Assembly (NCBI GenBank): GCA_037074705.1
Contig: CM073590.1
Location: forward strand, 42,598,395-42,662,394
DNA length: 64,000 nt
DNA from: Zhengitettix transpicula
Lineage: Eukaryota; Arthropoda; Insecta; Orthoptera; Tetrigidae
Direction: 5' to 3'
A program made the position numbers and the translations under genes. The notes beneath the pieces are model-generated. The model saw only the letters and a list, made by a program, of their open reading frames with translations, did no database searches and was not told the DNA's origin. The stretch's first letter is position 1. Each line of letters opens with the position of its first letter. Below, piece by piece: positions 24,465 to 35,876 of the stretch.

Positions 24465-24545
24465 TCGACACGGGTGTAGAGTCGTAAAATACCCGCGTAT
24501 TAAGCAGGAGACCCGGGTTCGATTCCCAGTCTGGTCGGGATTGTT
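24465..24545 (+). mobile_element. tRNA-derived SINE head (partial)
   Basis: The segment reads 'aaaatacccgcgtattaagc', 'aggagacccgg', then GGTTCGATTCC (24516-24526), a perfect polymerase III B box, followed by CAGTCTGG. The order and spacing match the anticodon-arm-to-T-arm part of insect tRNA-derived SINEs. The A box expected near 24472 is weak (tgtagagtcgt). No foldable intact tRNA is present, so it is a SINE remnant, not a tRNA gene. Confidence 0.6.
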
Positions 24546-25055
24546 TTATCCTATCGTTTAAAGTGTGATTAGCTAGAGAGATGCAAATCTTTAGAGTTTA
24601 GTGATCATGAACGTTGAATTCGGACATTGTAGCAGCTTATCTGTTCGGTAGAGTCTTCATGAAGTTGTAATTAATGTAAAAAATTACATATTTTTCACTA
24701 TTTACTGCCTAATATAATCTTCGTTTAGGCAACATAAAAGTGTATGTTTTATGATATGAATCTTAAAGTTCTGTTTATTAGATACCCTTAGAAAGTCTTA
24801 TGTTCTATGCTAAGCCGTAAAGTTTTATAATGATCAGCTGATCATTTCAAGATATTAAATCTTTTTTGGTGATTTTGTATTAAATTCCATAGTAATAATT
24901 GTATACTAATTTTCAAAGAGGTCTGTTTATATTACCCACAAGTAAATAAGTTTAAATAATTGTACGTTACGATTGGGCTCTCAAAGTGATGCGCCATTAA
25001 AGAAATTCGTAATAATTTCTAAAAGCTTTATTATTTTTCTTTACATACACTAGAG

Positions 25056-26084
25056 CAATGTTTCCCAACCTGGGGCAATTCGAATTTTATTTAGAGTAAC
25101 AGGCTACAAGAGGGTAATCCACGTGGTGGCAAGTCTCCTTTAATAGCATAGGAAGAGATTTGAAAGGGGGGGATGCGGAAGGGTAGAGCAAGATAGCCAA
25201 GGATTATCTAGGGCATCCGGGCTGTGGTTTAAGGATCCTACCCGGCATTCACATAAAAGTGATGTAGGAGAAACCCTAGAAAACTAGCATCAGGTAGTTC
25301 GGGCATTACGTACTAGTCCCACGCCATTCCGAAGGCGGGAGAGGGGTTTGCTGTGGGGACACAGAATCCCCTTCTCCGCGCCTTAGGAGGCAGCTGGCCA
25401 ACTGTTCCAATGGGAGCAGACGACAACTCTTACCGTCGTTTTCCCAAGGTCTGCGACTCCGGAACATACACCTTTGTGGGAAGCTTAGTTCAAAGACGGA
25501 GAGAGGAAAATGCATCCCCATAAGTAGCCCTGTCCGCCGTCTCTCCAGAAAGGTTCTGCCTGCGAGAGAACATCTCTAAATTCGAAAATGATCTCGTCTA
25601 GAATTTAAAATCCGCTATCTGTGATATAATTAATACAAAAAGAAAAATGGTTGGTGTCTCAATTTGAAATAAGCATTTGGCAAGTTTGGTGCTTTCCATA
25701 GAGCCACACTTGAAATATGGGAGTAATATAAACTACGACGTACTCGGAGACTATTGCTCAGTATGTGTAGTGAAGGATATATTGGACGGTTGCTATTTCA
25801 GGCGCTAAGCTGTTTGTTGCCTACTGTAGTCTAGCACCAACTACGTGTGTTAAATGAAATAATAACTTAAATTCGTGCAAAAGCTCGAATGCGTGATAGG
25901 TTTTGCGATCTCAGATGTAAATAAACTATTACTTTGTTTATTCATGGAATTATTACTGTTATACATAAGTTTAAATTAGGTTTATTTAGGAAATAATTCA
26001 ATTTTAAAAAAAATATGTGTATGTAACATAGGGGAATTAGAAATACTTAGATGGAGCATGATAAAAAAAGGTTGGGAATCACTG
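25056..26084. mobile_element. Non-autonomous hAT transposon with 8-bp target duplication
   Basis: Terminal inverted repeats are CAATGTTTCCCAACCT on the left and AGGTTGGGAATCACTG on the right (14 of 16 bases match when inverted). Flanking 8-mers are CACTAGAG (25048-25055) and CTCTAGAG (26085-26092), a 7/8 target duplication that fits the hAT preference nTnnnnAn. The 1,029-bp interior has no transposase; frames such as 25306-25521 (minus) are short. Partial relatives lie at 20540, 45645 and 63845. The element would be mobilised only by a transposase from elsewhere, and it is probably inactive. Confidence 0.85.
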
Positions 26085-26092
26085 CTCTAGAG

Positions 26093-27474
26093 AGTTTTAC
26101 GGATATTTATTTCGGGGATACTGATAAACTGGTTTCATAGACTCCAAAATTATATATGCGCCATTTGGAATTAATTGAAGTAAAAACATTGCCATAACCT
26201 CTTGTCCATTATGTAATTATTGTACATATTAAATTTGTTCAGTAAACTCTATTTTTAACATATTCATTCCTGCTATTGATTTTAAATTTCATAAATTCTC
26301 GTTCTAAATATGCTTAAATTTGCTTATGGTAACACGAATGAATTATTCATTAATGTGTAGCTTATATTTTCATCTTGGATATAAGTCAAATATTCTACAT
26401 AATATTTTCAATTAAATGCTTTACGCGGATGAAACCTCATGGCAAAGTTTGTCAGACTTCTACATTTGGATGTTATCCGTGAAATATATCTTCGCTTGAT
26501 AAAATTTAATGCAACGAAGGATTTATTAACAACACATTTAAGCAACCTAAGTGGTTTACAATGTTTTCCAGCAGTGTTTATCAGAGTAACAGTGCTTATC
26601 AGAGTTTGATCAGAGTAACATGTGGTGGCGTTGTGCTTTCAAACTCATTAGTAGAGTTTATGGGTATTTTAGTCTAAAATAACAGTTTTCAAATAAGCAG
26701 CTGGTTAATATCCTAGGGCGCTTTACAAGCTTGAAAGAAAAAGAAATCTAAAAATATCTTCTTCTAGTTATTTTACACGCCGGCGAGCTTATTGAATCAC
26801 GAACCCGGAGCGATGAAAAGTTTCTCAGCGTAAAGCAGAATTATTGCTTTCAATGCTGCTTCTGAATGGCTGGCAATACTACCCGGACGACCATATTTGT
26901 TACACTCGGAACCAGAACTCAATTGAAAGTAGATTTTTCTTGTTGGGAGCAGCTCTAGGAAAAAAATAACAGTAAGACTTTTAATTACCAGGAGATGTTT
27001 AAGGGAGAAGCTAAGTAATTTACCTGTACGAAAATCATTAATGGCACTATGATAAATTTATTATTTCAATTAATAAACCATACTACGTTCTTTGTTGTAG
27101 CAACGAGGTTCTATTTTGACACATTTACATTTTGATGAATTTTTGGCAGGGTAAAGTAACTTCTCTGCAAGATTATACGATAAGCAATCAAATCCGGGAA
27201 TCTGTTATTCGCTGTGGCATTACATTTTCTTTGTGTGCCACAAAATAATGAATTAAAACGGTTCCTTATAAAATTATTTATGCAACTTTTATTCCATAGA
27301 CAATCGTGTAGTGTATCGTCCAATCTCCTTTACTTGTAGTGCCTCTTCAGTTATAATGGGATCTTCGATTATGTCAACAATGATTATTTCAGAATCACCT
27401 CTATTCCACATTACGATATATTGAACGTTTGATGTTTAATTGAAAAAAACCATTGAACTTTGTTAGAGACTAAA
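26093..27474. other. Intron sequence without recognised feature
   Basis: AT-rich DNA with short frames only (for example 27111-27323 minus). No repeat termini or exon-like segment identified. Confidence 0.4.
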
Positions 27475-28240
27475 TTATATACTTAATTTTATGAAGGAGT
27501 TTCTGAACGGGGAAACTGAAAGGTTAATGAATGGTAGACAAAAAGTAACATCAGCGATGCCGTACGGATCAGTAATCGGACCATTAATGATCTACTAATT
27601 AAAAATCAGTTCTAAATTAGAAGTTTTGCTGATGATTGTCTATAGAAGATTAAAAGAGGTATGTGATGTGGCTGGTTACTTTTATTATGTTAAAATTCAT
27701 CAACAAACGTAGATTTAATATGATTTTAAACAGTTTAATAATTTTATAAACCCTTATAAATTAAAAATAATTAGCTACATATTAAAGATGACAGAATTAT
27801 CAAATGGTGATGTAATAAGTTAGTTTTGTAGGTATAATTATAGTAATGTAATTACCGCTTATATAAGTCAATCATGATGTTAAAAATGATCAGTTAGGTG
27901 TAATATAACCTTCCGAATATAACATTCTATTTTTTTGAAGACTGATAGTGTTTATTATATTTCCTTGAAAAAATATTCTGATAATAGTCTTGACTAAGAA
28001 AATTGATCAAAACAGCTTCTTATGAATGCGAATTACAAAGCGACTAAGTTTCTCTAAGTATAGCTGTGCTGAAGCAAATAAAATGAAGAGAAATAGCGAG
28101 AAAAGCAAATCAATAATGTTAAATAAATATCGTGATGATATACGATTGCGTTGTAATATAAATGGGGTGAAATTACCTCAAGTAAACAGCAAATATTTAG
28201 AAATCATTTTGAGCTCAAATTTAGGATGAAAATAACGAGT
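27475..28240 (+). pseudogene. CR1/Jockey-like non-LTR reverse transcriptase remnant
   Basis: The plus strand reads KEFLNGETERLMNGRQ, then KVTSAMPYGSVIGPLMIY, matching the RT motif VTSGVPQGSVLGPLLF; the key Gln is Tyr here. A frameshift later, FADDC is encoded at 27625-27639, the RT catalytic motif. Near 28170, LPQVNSKYLEIILSSNL corresponds to the conserved V-..KYLGV.IS..L block downstream of the palm. Several stops and frameshifts and the loss of the N-terminal endonuclease make this a dead fragment. The frame at 28026-28229 is its last piece. Confidence 0.75.
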
Positions 28241-28589
28241 AAATTCTGCGTCTCCAGATAACATGTACTGGTTTACGAATAGGCCACACCAAAGTAATGC
28301 ATGAACACATTTTATCTTACAGTACACCCATACTTTGTTAATCCTGTCAGACCAATAACCATCAATGTAATTCGACAGAAACACAAATAACCACTAACCA
28401 AAAAGTCATACTCAACTATATAAACACAATAAAGCGTTGAATTGTAATAAACTTATTACATTTACAAGTGAATAATAATAATAAGTTTCATTTTATCTTT
28501 GCTACTGTTTAGTTGCTTTGGTGATGTATTAGCGTGAGCAATAAATTAATTAACTAGCTTAAGATTATTTATTTAATACGCTTACATCG

Positions 28590-28590
<1 letters not shown>

Positions 28591-28637
<47 letters not shown>
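28591..28637. repeat. (TA)n microsatellite
   Basis: Uninterrupted TA dinucleotides for 47 bp; no LTR-like element adjoins it. Confidence 0.96.
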
Positions 28638-28640
<3 letters not shown>

Positions 28641-30523
28641 CAAATGAATTGAACCCTGAAGTTAATAGATTAATAATAATTAAATAGTTTATTATAGTAC
28701 AAAATTCATTACCGACATAAAAGACAAATTTTTACCTGTAAAAATATTTAATGTAAACAATAGCGGTTGCTGATGACCACAAAGTTTACGCGACTTTGAA
28801 ATGCAAAATTAGTCTGCGGGACCTGGTCGTGGGTAAGAAATTGGGGTCATAATCGTTGACAATCAGTTCACGGGAAACAAAGCGTTCGAAAGGCATTTGG
28901 GATACGCTTGAAAACCTAATTACATTGAGATAGGAGATCACAAATTTAAAATAAAAACAAGATCGCAAGTAACAGTCGAGGGAAAATTTTTATTCTTAAA
29001 TTTGATCGATTGTGATTGGATTAATTTACCTGCAGTACTGCCTGAGGAGAATATTCCAGGAACAATAAGCTTTAAAAATATTCTAAATAGATTCGTGAAG
29101 TCAAGTGAAACTTTTGTATTTTCCCTTTAAAATTAGCATTATTTTTATATTTTTTCTGTTAATAAAGTGTTTAAAACAAACTTTCAAGGCAAATTTGTAA
29201 GACTTATTTATTTAAATTGTTTTATTCAATTACATAGTTGTTTATATAATTGTTTGCAAACTGCAAGCGGGATCCATCCAATATGCAGCAAATAATATAT
29301 ACTTTAAGCTGTATTACGTTTCGATCTGTCTGTAGGTTATTGAGAAACACCGGTTGAAGATAAACTCAAAAAATTATCAATATATATTTCTATTTTAATC
29401 AAGGTCTATGTCCTTAACATATCAATTATAATAAGAAGCCTGTTATTTGTGTTAGTTGACCCAGACACAAACTGAGATTGATATAACTTTTCCAAATTTC
29501 TGAATTCTGAAGCCTGTTTCATGATAATGTTGAATTGAAAATAGCGTGAGTGTCGGTATTGATATTCCAAGACTTGCTTAAATTTCTAATGAAGATAATA
29601 AAAGATGGGAACATTCGTTTCAGTCAATGAAATGTATTGAGATTAGTTCTCCAGCAAAAATCGGTAAGTTTAACGTTTCGTAACTTTTAATTGGAGATTC
29701 ATTAAATGAAGAGTTAAAATTATTGCCCTAGTCATAATACAGATTTATTACGAGAAGTTGAACTCGCAATTAACTTGAGAAAAAATTAATTTTCTATTAA
29801 CTACATGCTGAGGTGAACACGGGCATTTGAATGAATCTACTTCCACAGTAATTTTAATTCCCGGTCTATCCGGCCTGCAGGTAAATTTGTGACCCTTTAC
29901 AAAACTGTGTTCCGAGATGCAAAGATTCTCTCGGCAAAATAAAAATAAACCGAGCGAATAGGCTCTGAAAGGCGCCCGATGTGAATGACATTTGCAGCTT
30001 GTACGAAGTGAATAGGTTTTTACGGGGACTGCGAGGCGAGGCTTCGCTGTGCGTGTCGTGAGCCCGAAGCTCAGCGAACTGGAAAAATCTTCTCTCAATA
30101 GTATCTCTTTCTCGCAGCTTTAGTTTGTAGCAAGCCAGAATGATATTCTGCCGATGAATTGGTGGTTTTGAATGATGAGCAAAACTACGCGGTACTTAAC
30201 AGATCAGTACCCGGAGCGTTAAATAAATAACTTTGTAATTTCATTCATGGACAAAATTTAACTAAACTTTTCTACCACGTCCCAACTTGGTCGTTAAAAC
30301 CGTAAATGGAGACACGAGAGACTATTTCATAACATGAAGCATTTACATAGATCCCTAGTTTATCCTTATTTTCTTACAGAACTGTTACATTATATTTATC
30401 AGTACGTATATTAAATTAGTCAGATTTATTTTCAGTTACGTTTTTTAATTAATCTTCTTACGATTGGTGTATTGTTACGCGCACTGTGAAAAGTAATATC
30501 ACAATTTGGTCTTCATGGGATTT
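28638..30523. other. Intron sequence; unexplained GC-richer island near 29790-30110
   Basis: Mostly AT-rich. A GC-richer part contains a 116-codon open frame on the minus strand (29748-30098) with MREDFSSSLSFGLTTRTAKP at its start and a Cys-containing C-terminal half. I recognise no domain, no splice context fits SCYL2 phases, and no transposon termini flank it. It is reported as unexplained sequence, not as a gene. Confidence 0.35.
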
Positions 30524-30645
30524 GGACATTTTCCCGACATGCACTTGCCCGTTGCAAGTTTTCCCGACTACATGATCCTGACTGACGTTTACCCGACAAG
30601 ACGTTATCCCGACTGACGTTTTCCCGATGTATCATTTCCCTGAAA
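30524..30645 (+). repeat. Degenerate short tandem repeat of a TTTTCCCGAC motif
   Basis: The motif recurs as 'cattttcccgacatg', 'agttttcccgactac', 'cgtttacccgacaag', 'cgttatcccgactga' and 'cgttttcccgatgta' at irregular 15-35 bp spacing. It is GC-richer than its surroundings and non-coding. Confidence 0.75.
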
Positions 30646-30934
30646 GGTATGTTATCACGAAATAATATGATATTAATATAAATGTTAATATATTAGTTAT
30701 CTTATTATAGATGAATATTATTACAAATTAGGTTATTACTTAATGTATGGAACAATTTCAACCACACATGTGTGGCGGTGGAAGAGGAAGGGATTATAAG
30801 AAAACGGAAACTATAAGAAAACGGCCACAATAGTTTACGAGGTCACTGACAGCCTTAGTGTCGCTCTCCATGGTTTTAGTGTCTAATTTCACACTAACAA
30901 TAAGGAGAACATCTTTAGGGGAGGGGGCTGCAAG

Positions 30935-31018
30935 GAGGTGACGGAAATAATTCTATGTGGAATCCGGGGTTATACTTACATAACCCCGGATTCCACATAT
31001 AATTATTTCCGTCACCTC
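30935..31018. repeat. Near-perfect 39-bp inverted repeat with 6-nt loop
   Basis: The arm at 30935-30973 (gaggtgacggaaataatt...ccggggttat) and the arm at 30980-31018 are reverse complements except for one position (C versus A in the middle). The loop is ACTTAC. No target duplication is obvious. It could be a foldback element, a small MITE or a hairpin-RNA locus. Confidence 0.9.
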
Positions 31019-31165
31019 TACTACTAACACACAAACTCAAGGTGACGTCCTACAATTATTTGTCTTCTTTCCTGTATTTAAATTCAGTACAATGCATTAA
31101 AAAAATAAAACTAATTTCTAAACACAATATACTTAATAAAGTTTTGTTATACTTTGTTGCAGATA

Positions 31166-31205
31166 TTTTATATATGTGTATATATATTTATATATATATA
31201 TATAT
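31166..31205. repeat. TA-rich microsatellite
   Basis: TA repeats with single interruptions (tatatgtgtatatatattta). Confidence 0.9.
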
Positions 31206-31349
31206 GACTGATTTGACTGAAATGATCTTTTTTACACAATTACATCAGCCGCTAAGTTTTATCAAAGTTAACCGTGTCTCAATGACATAATTAACCACAG
31301 CGTTGAAATTGTTCTACGCATCAATTAATAACTATTTTTTTTAATATTA

Positions 31350-31771
31350 CTAGCTGGGTGTCCGATGTTGCCCTGGATGTCATCATTAAAGTCAGCAACA
31401 TACACAACCCAGGAGTTGACTCCAATCTCGGTTGTTTCCGCGATGTTTTTGTGTAACAAACACCCATACGGGAGATCCCCTCAAAAACAGACAGGGGTAG
31501 GAATTATAGACAAAAAAACATCGGGAGAAACACTATAAATCTCATAGATCCCCAAAAATATTTATCCGACGCAAATATCGACCGTTTGAGCATGCATGAA
31601 ATATTCCACCCTCGCCCCTAGAGGTGGTAGAAGTGTCTTAACTCCACAGTGTTTGTTTTCTATTCTAAAGGAACACGTATACGAAATTTGTCTAATTAGC
31701 ACCACAGGCGTAATTTTTATGCGGGGCATACACATACACACACACTCACGTACAACCTTGTATTTATTAGA
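31350..31771 (-). mobile_element. Short non-autonomous Helitron, minus orientation
   Basis: The 3' terminus on the minus strand is a diverged GGGCAACATCGGACACCCAG then CTAG (31353-31350) followed by T. The 5' terminus is placed at TCTAATAAATACAAGG (TC at 31771-31770), where the flanking base is T rather than the expected A, so this end is less certain. The interior holds one satellite unit with the 'ttcgtatacgtgttccttta' region. Confidence 0.6.
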
Positions 31772-31809
31772 AGAAAATTAGATGAGATTATCGTGTATTT
31801 TATTTTAAA

Positions 31810-33127
31810 CTAGCTAGGTGCCCGGCGTTGCCTGAGAAATCATGTATCCATAACCCACGAGTTGACTCCAATATAGGTAGCTTTAGAATTACTTTTAAGT
31901 AACTCAACTTGACCCTTCCTCCAAATGTGTTCATCTTCCATTCTGAAGGGGGTTGAACTCATTGACACTGAAATAATTTAATTCGACGACCATATTCAAA
32001 AATTTTCACCCCCGCAACTGTAGGTTAAACAATAACGGATACATTGTTTGAAAATTTATACCCGCGCCAAGACCTCCCGCATCCCCGCGTGTTACCTAGT
32101 TTGTCACAATAAAATTCAGCGACATCCATAATCCCAGAATTGACTCAAATCTCGGTCGATTCGCGCTCTTTTCATGTAACGCTCCACCAAACCCCACTCC
32201 TAACGGTGCTCCACTCCTATGCCAATAGGGGTTGAAATTATACACGGAGAATATCTACTGAAATAGTATGAATTTAAATTACACCGAAAAATAATTATTC
32301 GACGCAAATGTAGGGCGAATATTTCAATCCTCGAAAACCCCACCCATAGGGGTTAAACAGCAAGTTTAATGTCATAATTAATCTCAGCTACATCCATAAC
32401 CCCGAATTCGACTCCAATCTCGTTTTTTTGCTTTATTTTTATGTACGGCAACCCAACCCTAACCCTCATGGTTCTCTCCTCCCAAGCCGTTAGGGGCTGT
32501 AATAAAACAGAAAATTTATTAAAAATTATTCAGTGTCATTGACCCACTACACCCCCATTCTTTATAGTATTCGGCTCCCAAGCCCCAAAGGGTAGAAATT
32601 ATGCATAGAGAACATACACAGAAAAATTTTGAATTTCATTGACCCAGAAAATTTTTTATTCTACGCAAACATCGGTCGGTTAACATGTTTGAATATTTCT
32701 ACCCCTGCCCACCTTCGCCCAGCTCGTCCCACCCTTGCCCAATCTCGCGCGTTGTCCAGGATGTCATAAATAAACCCCGATTTGAATCTAATATCGGTTG
32801 TATTCCCGTTATTTTTTTGAACCTCCCCTCCACCTCTACCTCTGAGGGTGCTCCTTTGCCATTCTGTAAGGGGTTGCAATTATACTCACATACAATCGGT
32901 AGAAACACAATAAATCTCTTTTACCCCTAAATATATTTTTATCCGACTCAAATATAGGCTGTTTTAGCATGTTTGAATATGTATGCGTGTATCACCCCGA
33001 CAGTGTTTTTTCCTGGTCGAAAACTAACACGTGTACGAAATTTGATTAAATTTGCTCCGCCGGTGTATATTTGTATTAGGAACATGGAAACAGACAAACA
33101 AACAAACGCTCTGCTTTATTTATTAGA
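31810..33127 (-). mobile_element. Complete non-autonomous Helitron, minus orientation
   Basis: On the minus strand it starts TCTAATAAATAAAGCAGAGC (TC at 33127-33126, preceded by A) and ends GGCAACGCCGGGCACCTAG then CTAG (31813-31810) followed by T. The interior holds roughly 310-bp units of the family in the 12-20 kb complex, including 'acccctaaatatatttttat' and 'caatctcggtcgattcgcgc' landmarks read on the plus strand. There is no coding sequence; ORFs at 32661-32930 on both strands fall in a unit. It is the cleanest single copy in the window. Confidence 0.8.
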
Positions 33128-33182
33128 TAATTATAATTCATTTTCAAAATTACTTGGAACATATAGCGTAATTATGTGAGAT

Positions 33183-33565
33183 ATGTTTATAAAACGAGAA
33201 TTAAAAAAAAACTATCCGTTTTATATTTTACTAAAAATGGCTATAAAATGTCATATATTTAATTGCATTAATCAGAGTAACTATTTACCATACATTTGTT
33301 TAAATTTTCCCTCCGCTTTATTGCTCTGTATAGCTGGAAAGCGGAATTGCACTGTAGAGCAATTGGGATACAGGCGATATTGCATGATTTGTGGCGCAAA
33401 AGATTTATGGGGAGAGAAATTTCTGAAACACGCAGTGTATCGCCGGAAGACTGTGGAGCCCATCTGTTTTATTACAGGGACAGCAGTTATCTTACGCGGA
33501 ACCATCTGAATGGGGAAGAATGCCATCAATATTTCAGACTTATCATGCAACCATTACTCAATTAA
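33183..33565. other. Unrecognised segment open in three overlapping frames
   Basis: Frames 33183-33509 (+, 108 codons), 33296-33565 (+, 89 codons) and 33281-33550 (-, 89 codons) overlap. The plus frame contains WRKRFMGREISETRSVSPED. The segment is less AT-rich than its flanks, which may explain the open frames. No family, splice context or transposon termini are recognised. Function unknown, and it may be non-coding. Confidence 0.3.
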
Positions 33566-35876
33566 ATGAACTTCACAGCATGAAATTAGAATACCATGCG
33601 TAAAAACGCTTTAGTCTAATGATAACACATCAAAATGGATGGGATGGAGTGAAGTCAGGCGTGTAGCTTGGCGTCACTGTTATTTGTCATGTACTGTTAA
33701 CTATAATTTTAGCTAGTTTCCGCCGCGTAGACAAACCAACTAACTTCTTACGTACAAATTAACTATAATTTATTTTTTGTAGCAAGTGTTGCAAATAACT
33801 TTAATATGACATTCATATGCATTCACAGTTCCGACTTATAATGTGTCATTATCATTCCATGTAAATATTTGAATTTAAAGTTTAAAATGTAGCAGTAATA
33901 AATAAATAAAGCTTTCTGAATTTAAACGTTGTTCTATTACAATTAATTACACTTAGGGATTAAATAAAAAAAAGGAAATTGATATAATTTAATTTAATAT
34001 TGAAACAAAATAATGTCATATAATTTACACTTGCAGTTTAATTTAATTTCTCTAGACACTGAGAAAAACTTTCTCTCTAAGGGACTGGTAGGATGCATTG
34101 TCGTGGTCAAAATTTAAACAATGAGCAGTCTCTTTAAAATTTCCATGTATCATAAATTTTATTTAAATTATTTCTATCACTTTTGACATTTATAGGCGAA
34201 TTGTTTGATTTTATGCGCAAAATTTCACTCAACAGTAATGAATAATATTATATTGAAATAATAGAAACTATTAAATGAGAAATGAGTAGAATTAAAAATT
34301 AAATTGATTTGAATAAGGAATTGATATAAAGTTCTGTTAATTTGGAAAAAACTTTTTCCATCTATATTTTCAACACATTTAGTAAACAATTAAACAAGCA
34401 CACTACATCTTTCTGACTTATTAGACGGTTTATTTATCATTATTTAATTTATTTTGATTAATTCCGCAAAACTGACTTTAATGGCGTAATATTTTTTTAG
34501 TCTGTCTTGGCTGTCCCGATCGCTGACTACATCATTATTTTGAATGTTCTCATAATTCTGCTCCAATAATCAGTACACGAAATAACCCTAACACCTCACA
34601 ATACCAGATTCTTATCTTATTAACACCTGCAACAATCTTATTTACTAGTGTTATGTTCTAGTGTTTAACCAAGTCTCTCCCTAACTTTAGTTCCACTTCA
34701 TTCAACAATACAGCTATCCAACTAGCTAACGTGGCTTACACCTCACTAATTTGCACTTCTTTCTACAGTCTACTTCCTAACTACACGACTTCTTTATTTC
34801 TTACTGACTGACAGTGAACAACATTTCCCGTTGGATGCGATCAGTTTTATAACCTTAGCTTTCTGATCAGTGTTTTCAAATTGACGAATAGTGTCATCAT
34901 TTTTGGATGCCTTCCATAGTGTATTTCTTTCCTCACCAAAGGTAGATAATGTAATGTTCGTTGCTAAATAAATTCAACGTAATTTAACCCTTGGTATTAC
35001 TTGATATAAACTGTCCCGCTGCGGCTATACGATTTTAGTTTCATAGTTGGTTTACTGCTATATCAGTAATCACAAACGAAGGCGGGTATTACAGATTGAG
35101 GAAAGGGAGGCCGAACGGAATAAAGACACACACACGGTCTTGTACGGGCTTACTGAATCTGATACGCGGGCAATGACGAGGAAATACGACAAGAAATTTA
35201 ACGCACACTATAATTAGTTTTAATTGAAGAAGATGACTCCCTTTATTCTTGGAATGAAAATTTTTCGAAACTGTTTACTACTCTTAAAATTATCATTGTC
35301 GCTCAACTGTTCACTTCACAGATTACTCTGTGACTGAATGCTACATTTCACTTACATTATCATCTAATTATCTGGAGCTGTCCTTGACGAGATTTCTTAG
35401 AAATGAGAAGTTCCTTTTAACAGCGATAATAATGCTGCACATTTTTGATAAATATAGAACTACGCAGAATTCGAAAAGATTTTTTTACACATTGTTAGTG
35501 AAAGTTAAGTGACATTTGGGATATACATAGACGTTGTTATATAACATCCACTAAGTCCGGATGGCAATTATATTTATAAAATACTAGTAGCCTATTATAC
35601 AAAGCACCGATAATAGAAATAAATGAGACGCTATTTTTAAAATGAGCTCCTCACCATACAATAAACACATCATCTATCTAGAATAACCAGTGACACATTT
35701 CTCGTACGGAAAGAAATAAAAAATTAAAATGACCTATTTGCTTCACAAATACAATTAAATCTGTTTGCCCCTAAACATTCTCCTAGATTGATGTTGCAGG
35801 TAACTATTCATAAATTCCTTTATCGATTGATAATTCTTGCCAGGACGTGGGACAATTTATCACACGTTATTTGTGA
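33566..35876. other. Intron sequence without recognised feature
   Basis: AT-rich. The 34560-34870 part is pyrimidine-rich with several 'actagctaac'-like words but no element termini. No exon, RNA gene or known repeat could be supported. Confidence 0.4.

Noticed and set aside
24511..24536. A functional tRNA gene (perfect B box)
   Set aside because: The A box is weak and the acceptor and D arms do not pair; it fits a SINE remnant.
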